The notes: generated from the letters alone by a model not told the origin. A DNA stretch of 64,000 nt from Alnus glutinosa (GCF_958979055.1 NC_084888.1:8355501-8419500), one strand, 5' to 3'; counted from the first letter of the stretch, positions 10,623-22,659 are shown. Numbers and translations are program-made.

Positions 10623-11640
10623 TTAACTTTTACTTGTCCATGGGGGGGGAGGACTCCATCTATCCATCCTGGAGGAGGAAACACTTTCTGACTGCAGAAC
10701 ATTAGATTCCTCCAAGCTGTTCCATTTCCTAAAATCCTCTAACGACAGGATAGCTTCTTCTAACACCTCTTTTGGATGTCTTAACACCCCTTCAAAAACC
10801 AAAGAGTTTCTACGAAGCCAAACTTTCCTCGCCACAACTGCCAAAAGCTCCACTTGATCCTTGCTGAACCTTTGCAAACTATATTCCAGTAAATGCACAA
10901 AGCTCGACAGATGGGTATTACATTTTTGGAAACAAGAGAACTTTTCACCCCACATGTCTTGGGCAGCAGGACATGACCACACAGCGTGTATGGTTGTTTC
11001 TTCTTCTGAGCCACAGCAAGGACAGGAACAATCATCCACCACCTTGCGCTGAAACAGATTAACCCTTGAAGGCAGAATATTTTGACAGGCTCGCCAAGTG
11101 AAGAGCTTTATAGAATTCGGCACTTTCATATCCCAAATTGCCTTCCACACACCTGAATCTATAACAACAGTAGAACATTGGCCTCTTTCCCTTTCCTTGA
11201 GTTCCATCCCCAAATGGTAAGCACTTTTAACAGTGAAGATCCCACTTGCAGTACCAGTCCTAATTAGACGGTTTGGAGGAAGGCGTAAACTCAAAGGGAT
11301 ATTTACAATAACCTTTGCTTCTTCTTCTGAAAATATTTCATAGATAATAGAAGTGTTCCAGCACCCCCTCTCCATGTCTATCAACTCAGAAACTGTAGCC
11401 TCTTCCCCCAACCTTACTTGAGGAGACTGAACTGAATGAGTAGTTGGCGTTGGAAGCCAACGATCCTTCCAAACTTTAATGAATCGACCATCCCCTACTC
11501 TCCATAGGAGACCTTGCTTCAACAGATTTCTTGCATTTAGAAGACTTCTCCAAACAAAAGAAATCTAAGGCCTTTGAGACGCTTCCAAAAAAGTGGTAGA
11601 AGGATAGTATTTGTTCTTGAAAATTCTAGCCGTGAGTGAA
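10623..11640 (-). pseudogene. LINE ORF2 zf-RVT region
   Basis: A 299-codon frame (11522-10623) starts MKQGLLWRVGDGRFIKVWKD and includes ILPSRVNLF, CSCPCCGSEEET and VWSCPAAQDMW, the zinc-binding zf-RVT signature. It is followed by a helical region leading to RNase H. This is the longest intact piece of the element. Confidence 0.87.
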
Positions 11641-11648
11641 TTTGGGTT

Positions 11649-13667
11649 CTAAATTAATCTCCAACCTTGCTTGGCTAGGAGAGCTTGGTTGAAGACTACC
11701 AAGTCTCTGAAGCCAAGCCCGCCCATTGACTTAGAACGGCTCAATCTATCCCAACTCATCCAGGGGATCTTTGAGGTTTTTGACATATGATTCCACAAAA
11801 ATCTCTGCATCATACCATTTATATCTTTGCAAAGAGAAATAAGGAGTCGGAAAATACACATGCAATAAATTGGGATGGCTTGGATCACCGCCTTCAATAG
11901 AATCTCCTTACCAGCTTGAGAGAGAAAATTAATCTTCCAGTTATTCAGCTTGTTCCAAACTTTCTTCTTAATAAAATGAAAAGCCTGATTACGAGATCTG
12001 CCCACAAAGGTAGGTAGGCCAAGGTAAGCTTCAATACTATGCAATTCTGAAAATCCAGAGAGTTGAAGTATTTCTTGTCTTCTGTCAAGGCTTGTATTTC
12101 TACTGAAGAAAGCTGAAGTCTTTTGAAGGTTCACCTTTTGTCCTGAGCTAGCCTCATAGGTGCTTATAATCTTTCATCAAACGTCTCCACTCCACTCTGT
12201 TAGCTTTGCAGAAGAGCAAGCTATCATCAGCGAAAAATAGGTGGCTAATTCTTAGCCCTTTTGGAGAAGTTGGAACTCCAGAGATAAAGCCTCTCTGTTC
12301 CGCATGGTGAAGCATAGAGGAAAAGCATTCAGCACATAACAAGAAGAGGTAGGGGGATAATGGATCCCCCTGACTGATTTCCCTTGAAGGAGTAAAATCC
12401 CCTACTGGATTCCCATTGACAATGATTGAGTATCTAACCGAAGTTACACATTTCATTACCAAACAAACCCATCTTGGATCAAAACCCAGCTTAAGCATCA
12501 CAGCCTCCAGGAAGGGCCATTCGATTCGGTTAAAAGCTTTACTCATATCTAATTTGATGCCCAAATAGCCCACCTTACTCCACAATTGATTTTTCATTGT
12601 GTGCAAAGTTTCATAGGCAACTAGGATGTTGTCTGAAATCAACCTCCCGAGAATGAATGCACTTTGATTACAAGAAATAATATCAGGCAAAACTTGTTTG
12701 AGTCAGTTAGCCAAGACTTTTGAGATCAATTTAAAAATAACATTGCATAAACTGATAGGTCTAAAATCTGAAATATTTATAGGTTTCTGCACCTTAGGAA
12801 TAAGGGCTATGAAAGTAGAATTAATATTATCATCCAATTCACCCGTGTTAAGGAAATGTAAAATCGCATTACATACCTCAGTACTGATAGTAGTCCAGTT
12901 TGAATGATAAAGCTGGCTGAGAATCCGTCTGGCCTTGGAGCCTTCAGAGGTGACATTTGAGACAAAGCTACTGAGATCTCCTATTGAGTAAAGGAGGACA
13001 ACAATTTTCAGTTCATATCAGGAGAAACCTTCTGAACCAATGAAATTGTGCAGGGCTCAACCTCCAGATGCTGGCTAGCCGTGAATAATTCATTGAAGAA
13101 AGAAATGAAAGCTTCCTCAATATCCTCCTTTGAAGAACATAGCCTGCCATCCTTGTCAATAATTTTGGAAATATGATTCCTCTTCTTCCTCTGATTTGTA
13201 TAAGCATGAAAAAACTTTGTATTTCTATCTCTATTTTGCAGCCAGTTTACTTTTGCCCTTTGTTTCCACTTTAGTTCCTCTTGCTCCAGCATAACATGCA
13301 ACTCCTCATTGATCCTGTTTTCCTCAACTTGGGCATCACTATTGTCACTCATCTGGACAGAAAGTAACTCTTTCGTTTTTGCCTCAATTTGTAGCTCTAC
13401 TGGAATCTTTTGTCTCCACACCCACTTTTTCAAAGACTTCCTACACCCTTTCAGATTTCCCTGAATATTTATCCATGAATTCTCATTATCATTTTTTGGC
13501 CTCCACACCTTCTTAATAATTTCCTTCTGATCAGGATGCTTTGACCATGCTGCTTTATATCTGAAAATTTTGTTCTTCTGCCACACCACATCATTGGCAT
13601 GAGAGAAAGAAACCAGGAGGGGATTATGATCCGAGCAACTATTAGCCAAAACTGCGACCTCCACCAC
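11649..13667 (-). pseudogene. LINE ORF2 reverse transcriptase region, broken
   Basis: 13667-13008 holds the linker helix region, including KVNWLQNRDRNTKFFHAY. After a break come FRPISLCN and NQSAFILGRLISDN, then LDMSKAFNRIEW, SQGDPLSPYLFLLCAE and the catalytic FADD box at 12223-12234. The thumb region 12134-11649 has GLPTFVGRS and AGKEILLK. Stops near 13008 and 12154 and a shifted segment near 12700-13005 interrupt it. Active-site codons remain. Confidence 0.92.
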
Positions 13668-14301
13668 ATTGAAAATGGAACACCATTCAAAATTTGCTAC
13701 AACCCTATCCAGCCTTTCCTTAGGAAATCCCTTCCACCCCTCCCATTACACCAAGTGAATTTTGGGCCAACAAAGCCCAAGTCTCCTAATTGGCTGTCAA
13801 AAAGTGCCTTTTGAAAAGCTTTCATTTGGGATAAAAGGCCTAATTGTATGACTGGATTTTTCAGCAGCCGTGGTGATTTCATTGAAATCACCCACGCAAA
13901 TCCAAGGAGAAGGGGAAAGAGTTGATAAATGTCTGAGCAAGGACCAAGATTCACCTCTTTTTGCAGCCTCTGGGTGTCCGTAGAAACCTGTTAACTTCCA
14001 AGATGGGTCATCAGAGTGACTGTGCACAACAGCATTAATATGTCTTCGACTGTAATTCTGTATCTCCACAGAATAATTAGAATTCCATAGCAGCATTAAG
14101 CCTCCACTCTTACCTTTACAGTCCACCACAAAACAACTATCGAAACCAAGCTTGGTTCTTATTGATTATGCTTTCCTTTGCTGCATTTTGGTCTCCATTA
14201 AGAAAACCAAATGGGGTCTCTTAACCTTCACCATCCGGCGAAGGAATCGAACTGCCCGGGGGTTCCCAAACCCCCGGGCAGTTCCAGCATAAAAGAATCA
14301 T
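13650..14301 (-). pseudogene. LINE ORF2 endonuclease domain, broken
   Basis: ORF2 starts MILLCWNCRGLGNPRAV at 14301 and continues through VFLMETK, a GFYGHPE motif, CVGDFNEI and SCSDHNPL, the conserved residues of the APE-like nickase. A TAA near 14166-14168 and a frame change near 13800 break it. The ORF2 start overlaps the ORF1 stop by two bases. Confidence 0.9.
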
Positions 14302-16070
14302 AGTTGAGGGCGGGGCTGGGACCCAGCCACCGCCTGATCTTCCGTTTGAGGAGAAGTAACCACCTCCATCTTTCTTCCTTTCTTAGCCTGACTCTTTGCT
14401 GTGTCCTCTTCCGAATCCTCAACCTTCCTTTTGCCTTCTTTCTCATCATCTAGGTTTACAGAAAGAACTGGAGAATGTGTTTGCCGGATTTTCCTTTTCC
14501 AAGTCGCCTTGTCACCCACCTCCTTGTTGCTGGCCAACTGAGTGGACTTAGACTGGGTCTCTGATACGAGAACCTTCAAAAAACATTCAAAGGATTTATT
14601 TGTCTTATCTTCATAAAGCTCCATCTTTTGTGGGGTAGCCATGTAATCTTTAGTTCCCAAAGAATCACTTCTGGACTCAACACATGGGAAGTATGTGGCT
14701 GACTTCGGATCCCTTTCCAGCAGGACTTCCTCTCCCTCTTTAAGGCTGGTCCACTCCATACGATTTTGGTCTGAGTTCCATTGGCCCACATATCTTTGGG
14801 CCAAATTCTTATTACTTTTTTGTTCAGGATCCACACTTTCTTCAGGCATAGTATTAAACAATCCACTTGTAGAAAACTTTTCATTTATATAACTTTTTCC
14901 TTTCCGCCCTTTCCGCACGTCGTTGAGCCCCCCCTCTTTTTTCTCCTTAGAGTAGGCTTCAGTAGCATTAATCTCCTCCTGATCCCGGACGTCCGCGATC
15001 ACATCAGACAGCCTTAAATTGCAATTACCCAATAGCTCCTCCTTCTGATCCGCCCCAAAATCCGCTTCAGCTTGTTCCAGAAGTAAAAAATCCCCTTCAT
15101 TAGATTTCTGTCTGACACTACTAGATTTACCCATGTCTAGTCTCTGCTCCTGCTTGCCAGGGTTACTGCCTAGCCCATCTTTTGCTTCTGCTCTTCCAGA
15201 ATCACCGGTTTGGGAAATCACCAACTCCTTCCGTCCTTCCTCCGAGTTTGGCCACCAACTCTGATGAGCTCCTTCTTCTCCTTGAGTTCTATGTGTCCCA
15301 GACTTCTTTTTAGACCCAGCATATCTTCTCATGGGAAAGATTACCTTTAACCATGGCCCGAAGGGTTAACCAGGTTCGTGCACGGATGGCCGTCTACTGC
15401 CAACTTTGCTGCATCCTTCGTTCCCGTGAATTATCTTGCCACACTAGTAACATAATTTGGGCAATTTTTTGTACTTGAAAGCAATCCATAGTGACTGCTT
15501 ATGGACATGTAACATCCTACCTCTCGCTAAAGGCTTGGAGAGATCTATAAGGATTTTCACCCGAAGATATTCACCCCAACCGGGTTCATCTTCCTCCACA
15601 TCTACCTCCTGGACTACCCCAACTGAAGCTCCTATTTTTTGGCCAGTTTCTTTTCCCATACACGCCAAAGGCAGATTATACATGCAAACCCAGAAAGCTT
15701 CAGTATCAAAATTCATCTTTGCTGGAGGAGTTAGACCATCAAAGACTGCTAGGGAGACCAGGTTGCCATCAAATAACCAAGGTTTACCTGCCAAAATGCG
15801 ATCTTTATCCTCCTCATACTCAAGATCTACTATAAACAGATTCCCCCCTATCACTTGAAATGAGGCTGTTCCTTTCGGTCTCCAAGCTTTGAGAAGCGGA
15901 ACCTTGAAAAAATCTTTTGGTACAATACGATCTGCCAAAAGCTTCCCAATCAAGCAGAATCTTCCTCTTTGTACCATCGGTGCTATCTCCTCCAAATCCA
16001 ATGAAACCCCCTCATTTTCGTCCTCATTGAGGGAGAACTTCCCCCATTTTTCCGTTAATACTTCCTCCAT
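14298..16070 (-). pseudogene. LINE ORF1 (DUF4283 and zinc-knuckle gag-like protein), broken
   Basis: The likely start is MEEVLTEKWGKFSL (12 codons inside the longest open frame, which opens at 16106). DUF4283 follows, with AGKPWLFDG and a GWGEYLRVKILIDL block. The CX2CX4HX4C zinc knuckle is next, but its sequence reads CY*CGKIIHGNEGC: a TAG at 15444-15446 has replaced a residue between the two cysteines. The frame stays open again from about 15332 to 14298 (344 codons, polar, rich in Lys, Glu and Ser), ending in SQPRPQL. ORF1 proteins of this type bind LINE RNA. Its TGA stop overlaps the ORF2 start as ATGA. Confidence 0.88.
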
Positions 16071-16321
16071 TTCTTCAAATAAAGAAACAAATAAAAGACA
16101 AACCAAAGAGCAAGCTCAGACACTAATATTGAAGAAGAAAACTCTCTCTTGGTCTCAAAGGACAAGAGAAAGAACTAACACTCTAGACCCCAAAAGATCA
16201 GAGAGCCAGACAGCTTCACTCGTAAGGTTCAGAGGAAGAAAAAACCTAGTTCCACCTGTTTTAATCTTGGCGATGTGATGATTTTTGGATTCGATCACCA
16301 AAAACTCTTCTGTGTACTCCA

Positions 16322-17231
16322 GTTGGTTGGAGAGAAATGTTTGAATATTTCAAAGCAAGTGCTCAAGAATTGCAAGTGTGGTTTTTGATATTAGGCTGAG
16401 TCAAGTGCATGGTTGGTGTCATGTTGGTTCCCCCCTCGACAATATACTTAATGGCATATAGACATTTTGTAATACTCCGTACTAAATTAGGGTTAAGACT
16501 TAAGAACACCTTAAAAAGGGTTATGAGAATAAATAAAGAGTAAAGAATAAGGTAAAAAATTAGGAAAAATGGGTCTCAGAAACACTTGGTGAAATAAGTT
16601 TGGGTGTTTTATCAGTGGGAAGGTACCGATTGAAGGATGTGAAACGTAGGAAGTTAGCAAAACCCTATCGTTCGATCGATGATCAATACCATTCGAACGG
16701 TTAAGTGAAGAACCATGTGGGTTTCAGAAAAAAAGCGATCGTTTGATCAACATAAATTTACTGATTGAACAATATTAATACACATTGAAAAATTAGTCCA
16801 AACAAAGTTTGGGGTGAGATCCACCCCCCCCCGGCGATGTACCCCTGACCCACATGGAGATATCTCCCTCTTCCACTCACCGCAACGGTCAAGGGAGGAT
16901 ACCGGTGCGGGGATGATCTCTCATTGCCAATTTTTTTATTTTCAAATTTTATTTTTTGTTTTTAAAGAATGCTGATGTTGCAAGAATGACGTGACATGAG
17001 GGAAACAAAACACATATTGAATGGCTTTGACATGGTGGCACTTTCAATTTTGACGGTATATAAACAGAGGATCAAAATAGAAAACGAAAAAAACTTAAGT
17101 ATTACTTTTGATAGTTTTTAAAACCGAAGTAGATGTTTGATAAAAGTGCAAATCACACGCATTAAAAAAAAATAAAATAAATAAAATTAACCCTTATTAT
17201 TAGTATTATTTATTTATTTTTAAGTTTGTTC
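16322..17231. other. Non-coding stretch between LINE and hAT MITE
   Basis: No gene is recognised. Around 16640-16780 are CGATCGTTTGATC-like motifs that could be LTR debris, but no terminal repeats were found. A C-rich run (about 16825-16834) is present. Confidence 0.4.
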
Positions 17232-17239
17232 CATATACG

Positions 17240-17497
17240 TAAGCTTGGCAATTCGGGTTGTCGTGTCAACCTATCGGGTTAGCGTGTCAACCCATTTAAC
17301 TAATTTGGTAAAAAATATGTAATTATCGCGTCATAAATATGTTATAAACGGGTTGATGGGTCGTAAACGGGTCATAAACAGGTTGGTGGGTCATAAACGA
17401 ATTAACAGGTCATAAACGGGTTATAGTCTAAACCCAAACCCTTTATATTCATGTCGTGTTCGTGTTAGATTCGCGGGTCGAAAAATTGCCAAGCCTA
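17240..17497. mobile_element. hAT MITE, 258 bp, 8-bp TSD
   Basis: The ends TAAGCTTGGCAA and TTGCCAAGCCTA are inverted repeats with one mismatch. The 8-bp duplication CATATACG lies at 17232-17239 and 17498-17505. The inside is packed with AAACGGGT/ACCCGTTT and GTCGTGTT motifs shared with the hAT element at 6969-8395, so both are of one kindred. It lies 251 bp upstream of the DUF4079 start codon. Confidence 0.9.
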
Positions 17498-17748
17498 CAT
17501 ATACGTGTACTTCTTAATTACTATCATTTGTTTTTTTTTTTTTTTTTTAAAAAAAAAAAGGAGAAAAAACCGTAGCTTCTGTAAAGGTCTTGTGGAGTCC
17601 TTGGTCTCGGGAGTGGGGCCCCATTTCTGCAGAGAGCAAACGAAATAAAATGAAATGTAAACCCCATATTGAACTCTGCTTTTATCTTGTCTTCGTCGGC
17701 CCTCTCGATCTTTCTGCTCAGTGCGCTCACAACTGGGAAGAAACGGCA

Positions 17749-19690
17749 ATGGCTGCCACCCTCAGCCTTCTCAAACCCCATCTTCTCTCTGGGAAACCGC
17801 TCCAGTGCTACTCAAAACTGAAAATTCCCTCCAACCCAACAAAATTGAATGCATCCAAAGACTCAACAACCAACCCACAATTACTCTTCCCTCATACCAT
17901 CCATGCTCTTAAATCGGCTTCTCTTCCACTCACAGCACTCGCAATTCCGTTCTTTCTAGACCAACAGGCAAGTACACACCAATATCAGACCTCTTCGCTT
18001 TTGTTCTTGGAATTCTAACTTCTTTGGGTTCAATGTGATTAAATAGGAAGCGCTTGCTGTCGGTGGGGAGTTTGGAATATTGGAGGGAAGGACATTTGCG
18101 CTCATACACCCCATCGTGATGGGTAGTTTGTTCGTCTACACATTGTGGGCTGGGTATTTGGGTTGGCAATGGCGGCGAGTCCGGACGACGCAAAATGAGA
18201 TCAACGAGCTCAAGAAGCAGGTGAAGCCTGCCCCGGTTACTCCAGAAGGGACACCAGTGGAAACGGCGCCGTCTCCGGTTAACCTCAAAATTCAGCAACT
18301 CACTGAGGTAGGCGCGCTTGTAACTCATATTGTTACAGGAATTTCCTTTAAAATGCTGTTTTGGTGAAGACCCACCGATAGATTGATTTGCCAAACTATT
18401 TCAACGAATACCTAAACTAAACCAAACCAAGCAAACCAAGTGCATTTATACCAAATTAAGGAGACAAGGTCCAAACTTTTTGGACTGATATAATGTTAAA
18501 TCACAATTTATCTCAAAAAGCCGATAAAAAATGTATTTAAATTAATATTCTAACAAAAAAGTAAAGAAAGTTTGTAAGAAAATGAATAACAATGCAATTA
18601 CAAGTAAGACTATTTAGGTGGTTCTGTACTAAAATCTACATCTTTGGGCAGTCTGACAAGGGAGAAATTACTATCAATTGAAGAAATTTTAACAACAGAG
18701 GTTTAGAAACTTACTTCTCTACAAGAGTGGTATACAACCCAATCACCTAAACTCTTATAATCTCACACTCGCACAATGTATTTATACACACAAACACACC
18801 AAAATACTTTGGATCAAAGTTTTGCAAGAGATTGTAGAGAAAATCCCTTTCCTTTTTCTCTTTTTTCTCTTCTGTCTTCTTGTGTATATAACCTATACTA
18901 AAGAGAAAAAGAGAAAGACTATCCTTTATTGGACCATACTTATGATCAATCAAATCTACTTACATTTTAAAAAATGCCCATTCACAATGAAGAAAATACC
19001 TAATTCAAGTCCAAATCCCCAGTGTTGGTGGCCATTTTGCTTTGGAATACAAAAGTGATTATTTGTATGACACTGCAATACTTGTAGGAGTATAAGTTTT
19101 CCAGCTTATTGTTGTGAAACAGAATTTAGTGTTTATGTTACATAATTTATGCATCGGAAAAGAGAGAAGTATAATGTCACCTGTAGGGGGTCTAAGCCAT
19201 TGGTTTGTCAAATTCAGGAGAGGAAGGAGTTGCTGAAAGGGTCTTACAGGGATAGGCACTTCAATGCAGGGGCAATACTGTTAGGATTCGGGGTGTTTGA
19301 GGCTGTTTTCGGAGGACTAAACACGTGGTTTAGAACGGGAAAGCTGTTTCCAGGGCCTCATTTGTATTATGGAGCAGGTAAATTATTAGGTTTGCAATTT
19401 AGTTGAATCGGACAGAAGAGCAAATGATAAAGCTTAGAATTGAGAACATAGGTTGCTGTTCTGCATTTTCGGATATCCTACTGATTTTGGTTGTACAATT
19501 TATGTGAACAGCCATTACAGTGCTATGGGCAGCCGCTGCGGCTCTTGTACCACCAATGCAGAAAGGTAGTGAGACGGCTAGAAATCTTCACATTGCATTG
19601 AATGTGCTGAATGTTCTATTCTTTATCTACCAGATCCCCACTGGAATCGAAATAGTTTTCAAAGTTTTTGAATTCACTAGCTGGCCTTGA
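17749..19690 (+). CDS. DUF4079 family protein, probably plastid membrane (4 exons)
   Basis: Exons are 17749-17967, 18047-18307, 19218-19377 and 19512-19690, giving 272 aa. The start MAATLSLLKPHLL opens a Ser/Leu-rich, acid-poor N-terminus of about 70 residues that looks like a chloroplast transit peptide. Exon 2 begins with EALAVGGEFGILEGR and carries FALIHPIVMG followed by a first membrane segment (about residues 90-112) and a WQWRRVRT loop. Exons 3 and 4 add hydrophobic stretches (AGAILLGFGVFEAVFGG, ITVLWAAAAALVPP, IALNVLNVLFFIYQIPTGIE). DUF4079 proteins occur in cyanobacteria and plant plastids; their biochemical role is not known to me. Intron 1 must start with GC (CAG|GCAAGT) to keep the frame; the nearby GT would shift it. 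Introns 2 and 3 are GT-AG. A hAT MITE lies just upstream and an LTR element 385 bp downstream. Confidence 0.87.
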
Positions 19691-20075
19691 ACTGACAGAC
19701 CTTCCAAGTCTTAGCTCTCTTGTATTTTGTCTGTTTTTTACTTGTATCATCTGTAACTTCAAACTTTTTTGAAATACTTTGAAGCATTTGATTATGTTTG
19801 ACTAAATGAAGGTGACAGCCTTCTGATTATGTTCATTCCTTGAAGAGCATGACATTGGTCTTCTAGGCATCAAATACTTTAGTGTTTTGACTATGTAATG
19901 GTTGACAGCTATTTTAATCAAATTATTCCTTCCAACTTTCACTGTAAATCATCACTTCCCCCAACTGATCTGTTGTGTATGTTCATAATCTGCATGAATG
20001 CTTCTCTCCCAAAATAGAGTGCATACTTTCTTTTTTGAATTGCTTGAGAATAGATCATGTTTTAGAAATTAAAAC
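19691..20075 (+). other. 3' flank of the DUF4079 gene
   Basis: T-rich sequence compatible with a 3' UTR. No perfect AATAAA was seen, and the transcript end is unknown. It runs up to the left LTR of the LARD element. Confidence 0.4.
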
Positions 20076-20714
20076 TGTTGGTACAGTTTCCGGTACGGTG
20101 ACGTGTTGCCTTGTGATTCGTTGCCTTCCTTAATCTTCGCTCTCCTCGTAATCTGCAAAATAATAAACGGCTCGTCGGACTATGGGGGTGCCGACTGGAC
20201 CCCTACTCCGATGCCTAAGTCAGTTCAAACTAATTTTCTGGAAAATATATGTAATCTCAAAAGCACAGAGAATCTGCTTGTTTTTTTAATACCTGACGCC
20301 GTAGTCTTATTTATAGACTCACAGTTCGCAGTTATAAAACTGCTAGAGTGCTTGGAGCATAATTTAATTAGGAGTCTGAGTCCTAGATCACATAGTCTTG
20401 AATCTTATCTTTCTGATTAGGAGTCTGAGTCCTAGATCACATAGTCTTGAGTCTTATCTTCATAGAATTCAAATTGGGTAGTAGAGTCCAAACTGGATAG
20501 AACACTACCCCTTTAGCTAATGTCATTCTATTAGGTACCTTATCCCATATTTGATGGGATAGAAGCCTATTTTGATATATTCTGAATATCTGTCTTTTTG
20601 GAGATAACGAATGGTCTTGTACTTGGGTCTGATCTGGCCGGGCCAACCCGATGGGCTCGGCCCCCGATACTACCTTAGGCTCACATGTCTTTGGTGTTAA
20701 TTATTTCTCCAACA
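20076..20714 (-). repeat. Left LTR (3' LTR in element sense)
   Basis: It is 639 bp with TG...CA ends. A TATA motif reads TATTTATA on plus at 20308-20315 (promoter on minus). A tandem duplication of about 48 bp containing AGGAGTCTGAGTCCTAGATC occurs at about 20367 and 20415 and is present in both LTRs. Confidence 0.95.
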
Positions 20715-20733
20715 GTTACCCCCCTAATTCTCT
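20715..20733 (-). other. Polypurine tract of the LARD element
   Basis: The minus strand reads GAGAATTAGGGGGGTAAC directly before the LTR, a standard plus-strand primer site for LTR elements. Confidence 0.8.
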
Positions 20734-21650
20734 TATTTGAATTTAGAATGTAAGAGAATTAAATACCTCAATTTCTGAATCTGGATCTTCCATAATCTGT
20801 ATCTGACAATTGCCGTCTCTTTCAAAGTAATTATGACGAATAATGTCTCAAATCTCTGGAAGTATTGGAATTCCTGTTCCTTGTCGATCTAGAACTGCTG
20901 TTAGAGTTCTAATTGGACTCTGATCCTTTACTAGACTTCTAATCTGATATCTTCTTAGACTTCTGATCTGATCATTCTTTTTATCTGATTGGACCATAAG
21001 TCCTATCCCAATTCTACCAGGGATAACTGATACCTGATTTCCCTGAAGTAGTTGCTAAAAGTTTATCTCCTCCTTGGATCGCGTTGAGTGGATCCAACTT
21101 GTGATCTGTCATAGTACTAATAGCAACTTCTCATAGATATCTTCTTCATAAATGCCTCTACATAATATTGTCGGTAGGGCCAAAGTTGTAAAAATGATTT
21201 CCTACTCTCGGCAGGAGATGGATCGGACTGATGTAGTTGATTTCACCAAGATTGTGGTGAAATGCCACTCTGAGAGAACACTTTGCGTACGACTTTCCTG
21301 AGATCAAGGTTCTGTCTGATAAAAATGGTAAACCGTTGAAGAAAAGGCTTAACATACCCGAAGCTTCTTCATCGGTAGCGCTTCGTAGACCGTTTCCACA
21401 AAAATCTCTCCTAGGGGCTTCGGAGGCCCAGACTAGCGCTGAGGCTTTGGTTGTCTGAGACTTATAACGACTAGGGGCTTCTGCTGGCCCGAGGTTTTGT
21501 GTTTGGCGTACCAAATCTTCTAATCTGAACACCATCTAGCTTGGTCTCACCTGTGAATATCTTTATTTTCGAACTTTGTAATGTTTGAATTCTTTGTTAT
21601 GGAAAAATTTTCCATGACAAATCAATTCTCACTTATCTTCTAATAACTTG

Positions 21651-21990
21651 AACAAACAATCGGTTTGCGTAAGTTAACTCCGAGGAGGGTAAGAAAAATC
21701 TTTTGTTTCAAAAATCTTTTTGTTTTGAACTCCGTGACTAGGAGAGAAAAAATCTTTTGTTTTAACCTCCGAGCTGAAGAGGGAAAAATCTTTTGTTTTA
21801 ACCTCCGAGCTGAAGAGGGAAAAATCTTTGTTTTGAACTCCGTGACTAGGAGAGAAAAATCTTACTTTTTATACTAGAGTTACCTCCAAAACTCGAACAA
21901 ACAATCGGTTTGTGTCAGTTTTTTCCGAGGGAAGAACTGGTCTAATTTTTTGAAATTAAGCTATCCCAAATATTTTGAACAAACAATCGG
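21651..21990. repeat. LARD repeat array 1 (about 36-bp units, short stem-loops)
   Basis: Units of the form AAAAATCTTTTGTTTTAACC followed by CTCCGAGCTGAAGAGGG recur. Each has a short inverted pair, such as CTCC with GGAG or CCTC with GAGG. GAACAAACAATCGGTTTG recurs at about 21651, 21894 and 21976. Partial frames exist but have no known domain. Confidence 0.8.
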
Positions 21991-22084
21991 TTTGTTGAAA
22001 AATTTTACAGAGGAGAATAAAAAAACTATTTGCATCAAAGTGTTGAGTCTTACTTAATGATTTTTTAAAGAGGTTTTATCCTCA

Positions 22085-22470
22085 TACCTTCCTGAAGCTT
22101 TTTATTCCTGAAACTTTATCATTCTGAAGCTTTGTCATCCTAAAGCTTTGTCGTCCTAAAGCTTTGTCATTCTGAAACTTTATCTCCCTGAACCTTTTCC
22201 TTCCTGAAGATCTGTCTTTCTAAACCTTTACCTTCCTGTTTGTTTTCCTGAAGCTTTATCATCCTGAAGCCTTATCTCCTTAAACCTTTACCATCCTGAA
22301 CCTTTGTCATCCTGAACCTTTGTCATCCTTGAAGCTTTATCTTCCTGAATCTTTACTGAAACTCTTTCTGAAGCTTTATCTTTTTTATGCTTTATCTTTC
22401 TGAATCTTTATCTTTCTGAATCTTTCCTGAAGTTCTATCATCCTGAAGCTTTTTCATCCTGTTTACCTTT
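22085..22470. repeat. LARD repeat array 2 (14-16-bp CCTGAAGCTTTATC units)
   Basis: About 25 degenerate copies of CCTGAAGCTTTATCAT-like units lie head to tail, with AAGCTTT, AACCTTT and AATCTTT variants. Confidence 0.85.
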
Positions 22471-22659
22471 CTGAGCTACCCCCCATAACTTTAGTCTGCG
22501 ACCGCAGGTTAAGTCGTTCGAGGTGGGTAGTCAGGTCGCTGAGCTTTACCTTCCTTTCTAAAATCTTTGTGACCTGTAAAAGACTTTATATATTACTGAA
22601 ATGAAATCATAACTTGAAATCTTTAGCTTTTAATTTCTTTATCTTTGAATGCTCCAATC

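Larger units (their letters stand above)
10074..16311 (-). mobile_element. Structurally complete L1-type LINE, inactive, 10-bp TSD
   Basis: Read on the minus strand it has a 5' UTR (16311 to about 16071), ORF1, ORF2 and a poly(A) tail (T25 on plus at 10076-10100). The duplication GTGTACTCCA lies at 10064-10073 and 16312-16321 and fixes both ends, so the insertion of about 6.24 kb is not 5' truncated. Stops and frameshifts in both ORFs make it inactive. It shares domain order with the LINE at 0.4-5.2 kb but is clearly diverged in sequence. Confidence 0.94.

Noticed and set aside
20103..20420. ORFs of 105 and 118 codons repeated at 20.1 and 26.2 kb
   Set aside because: They are frames inside the two LTRs, opposite to element sense, with no protein motif.
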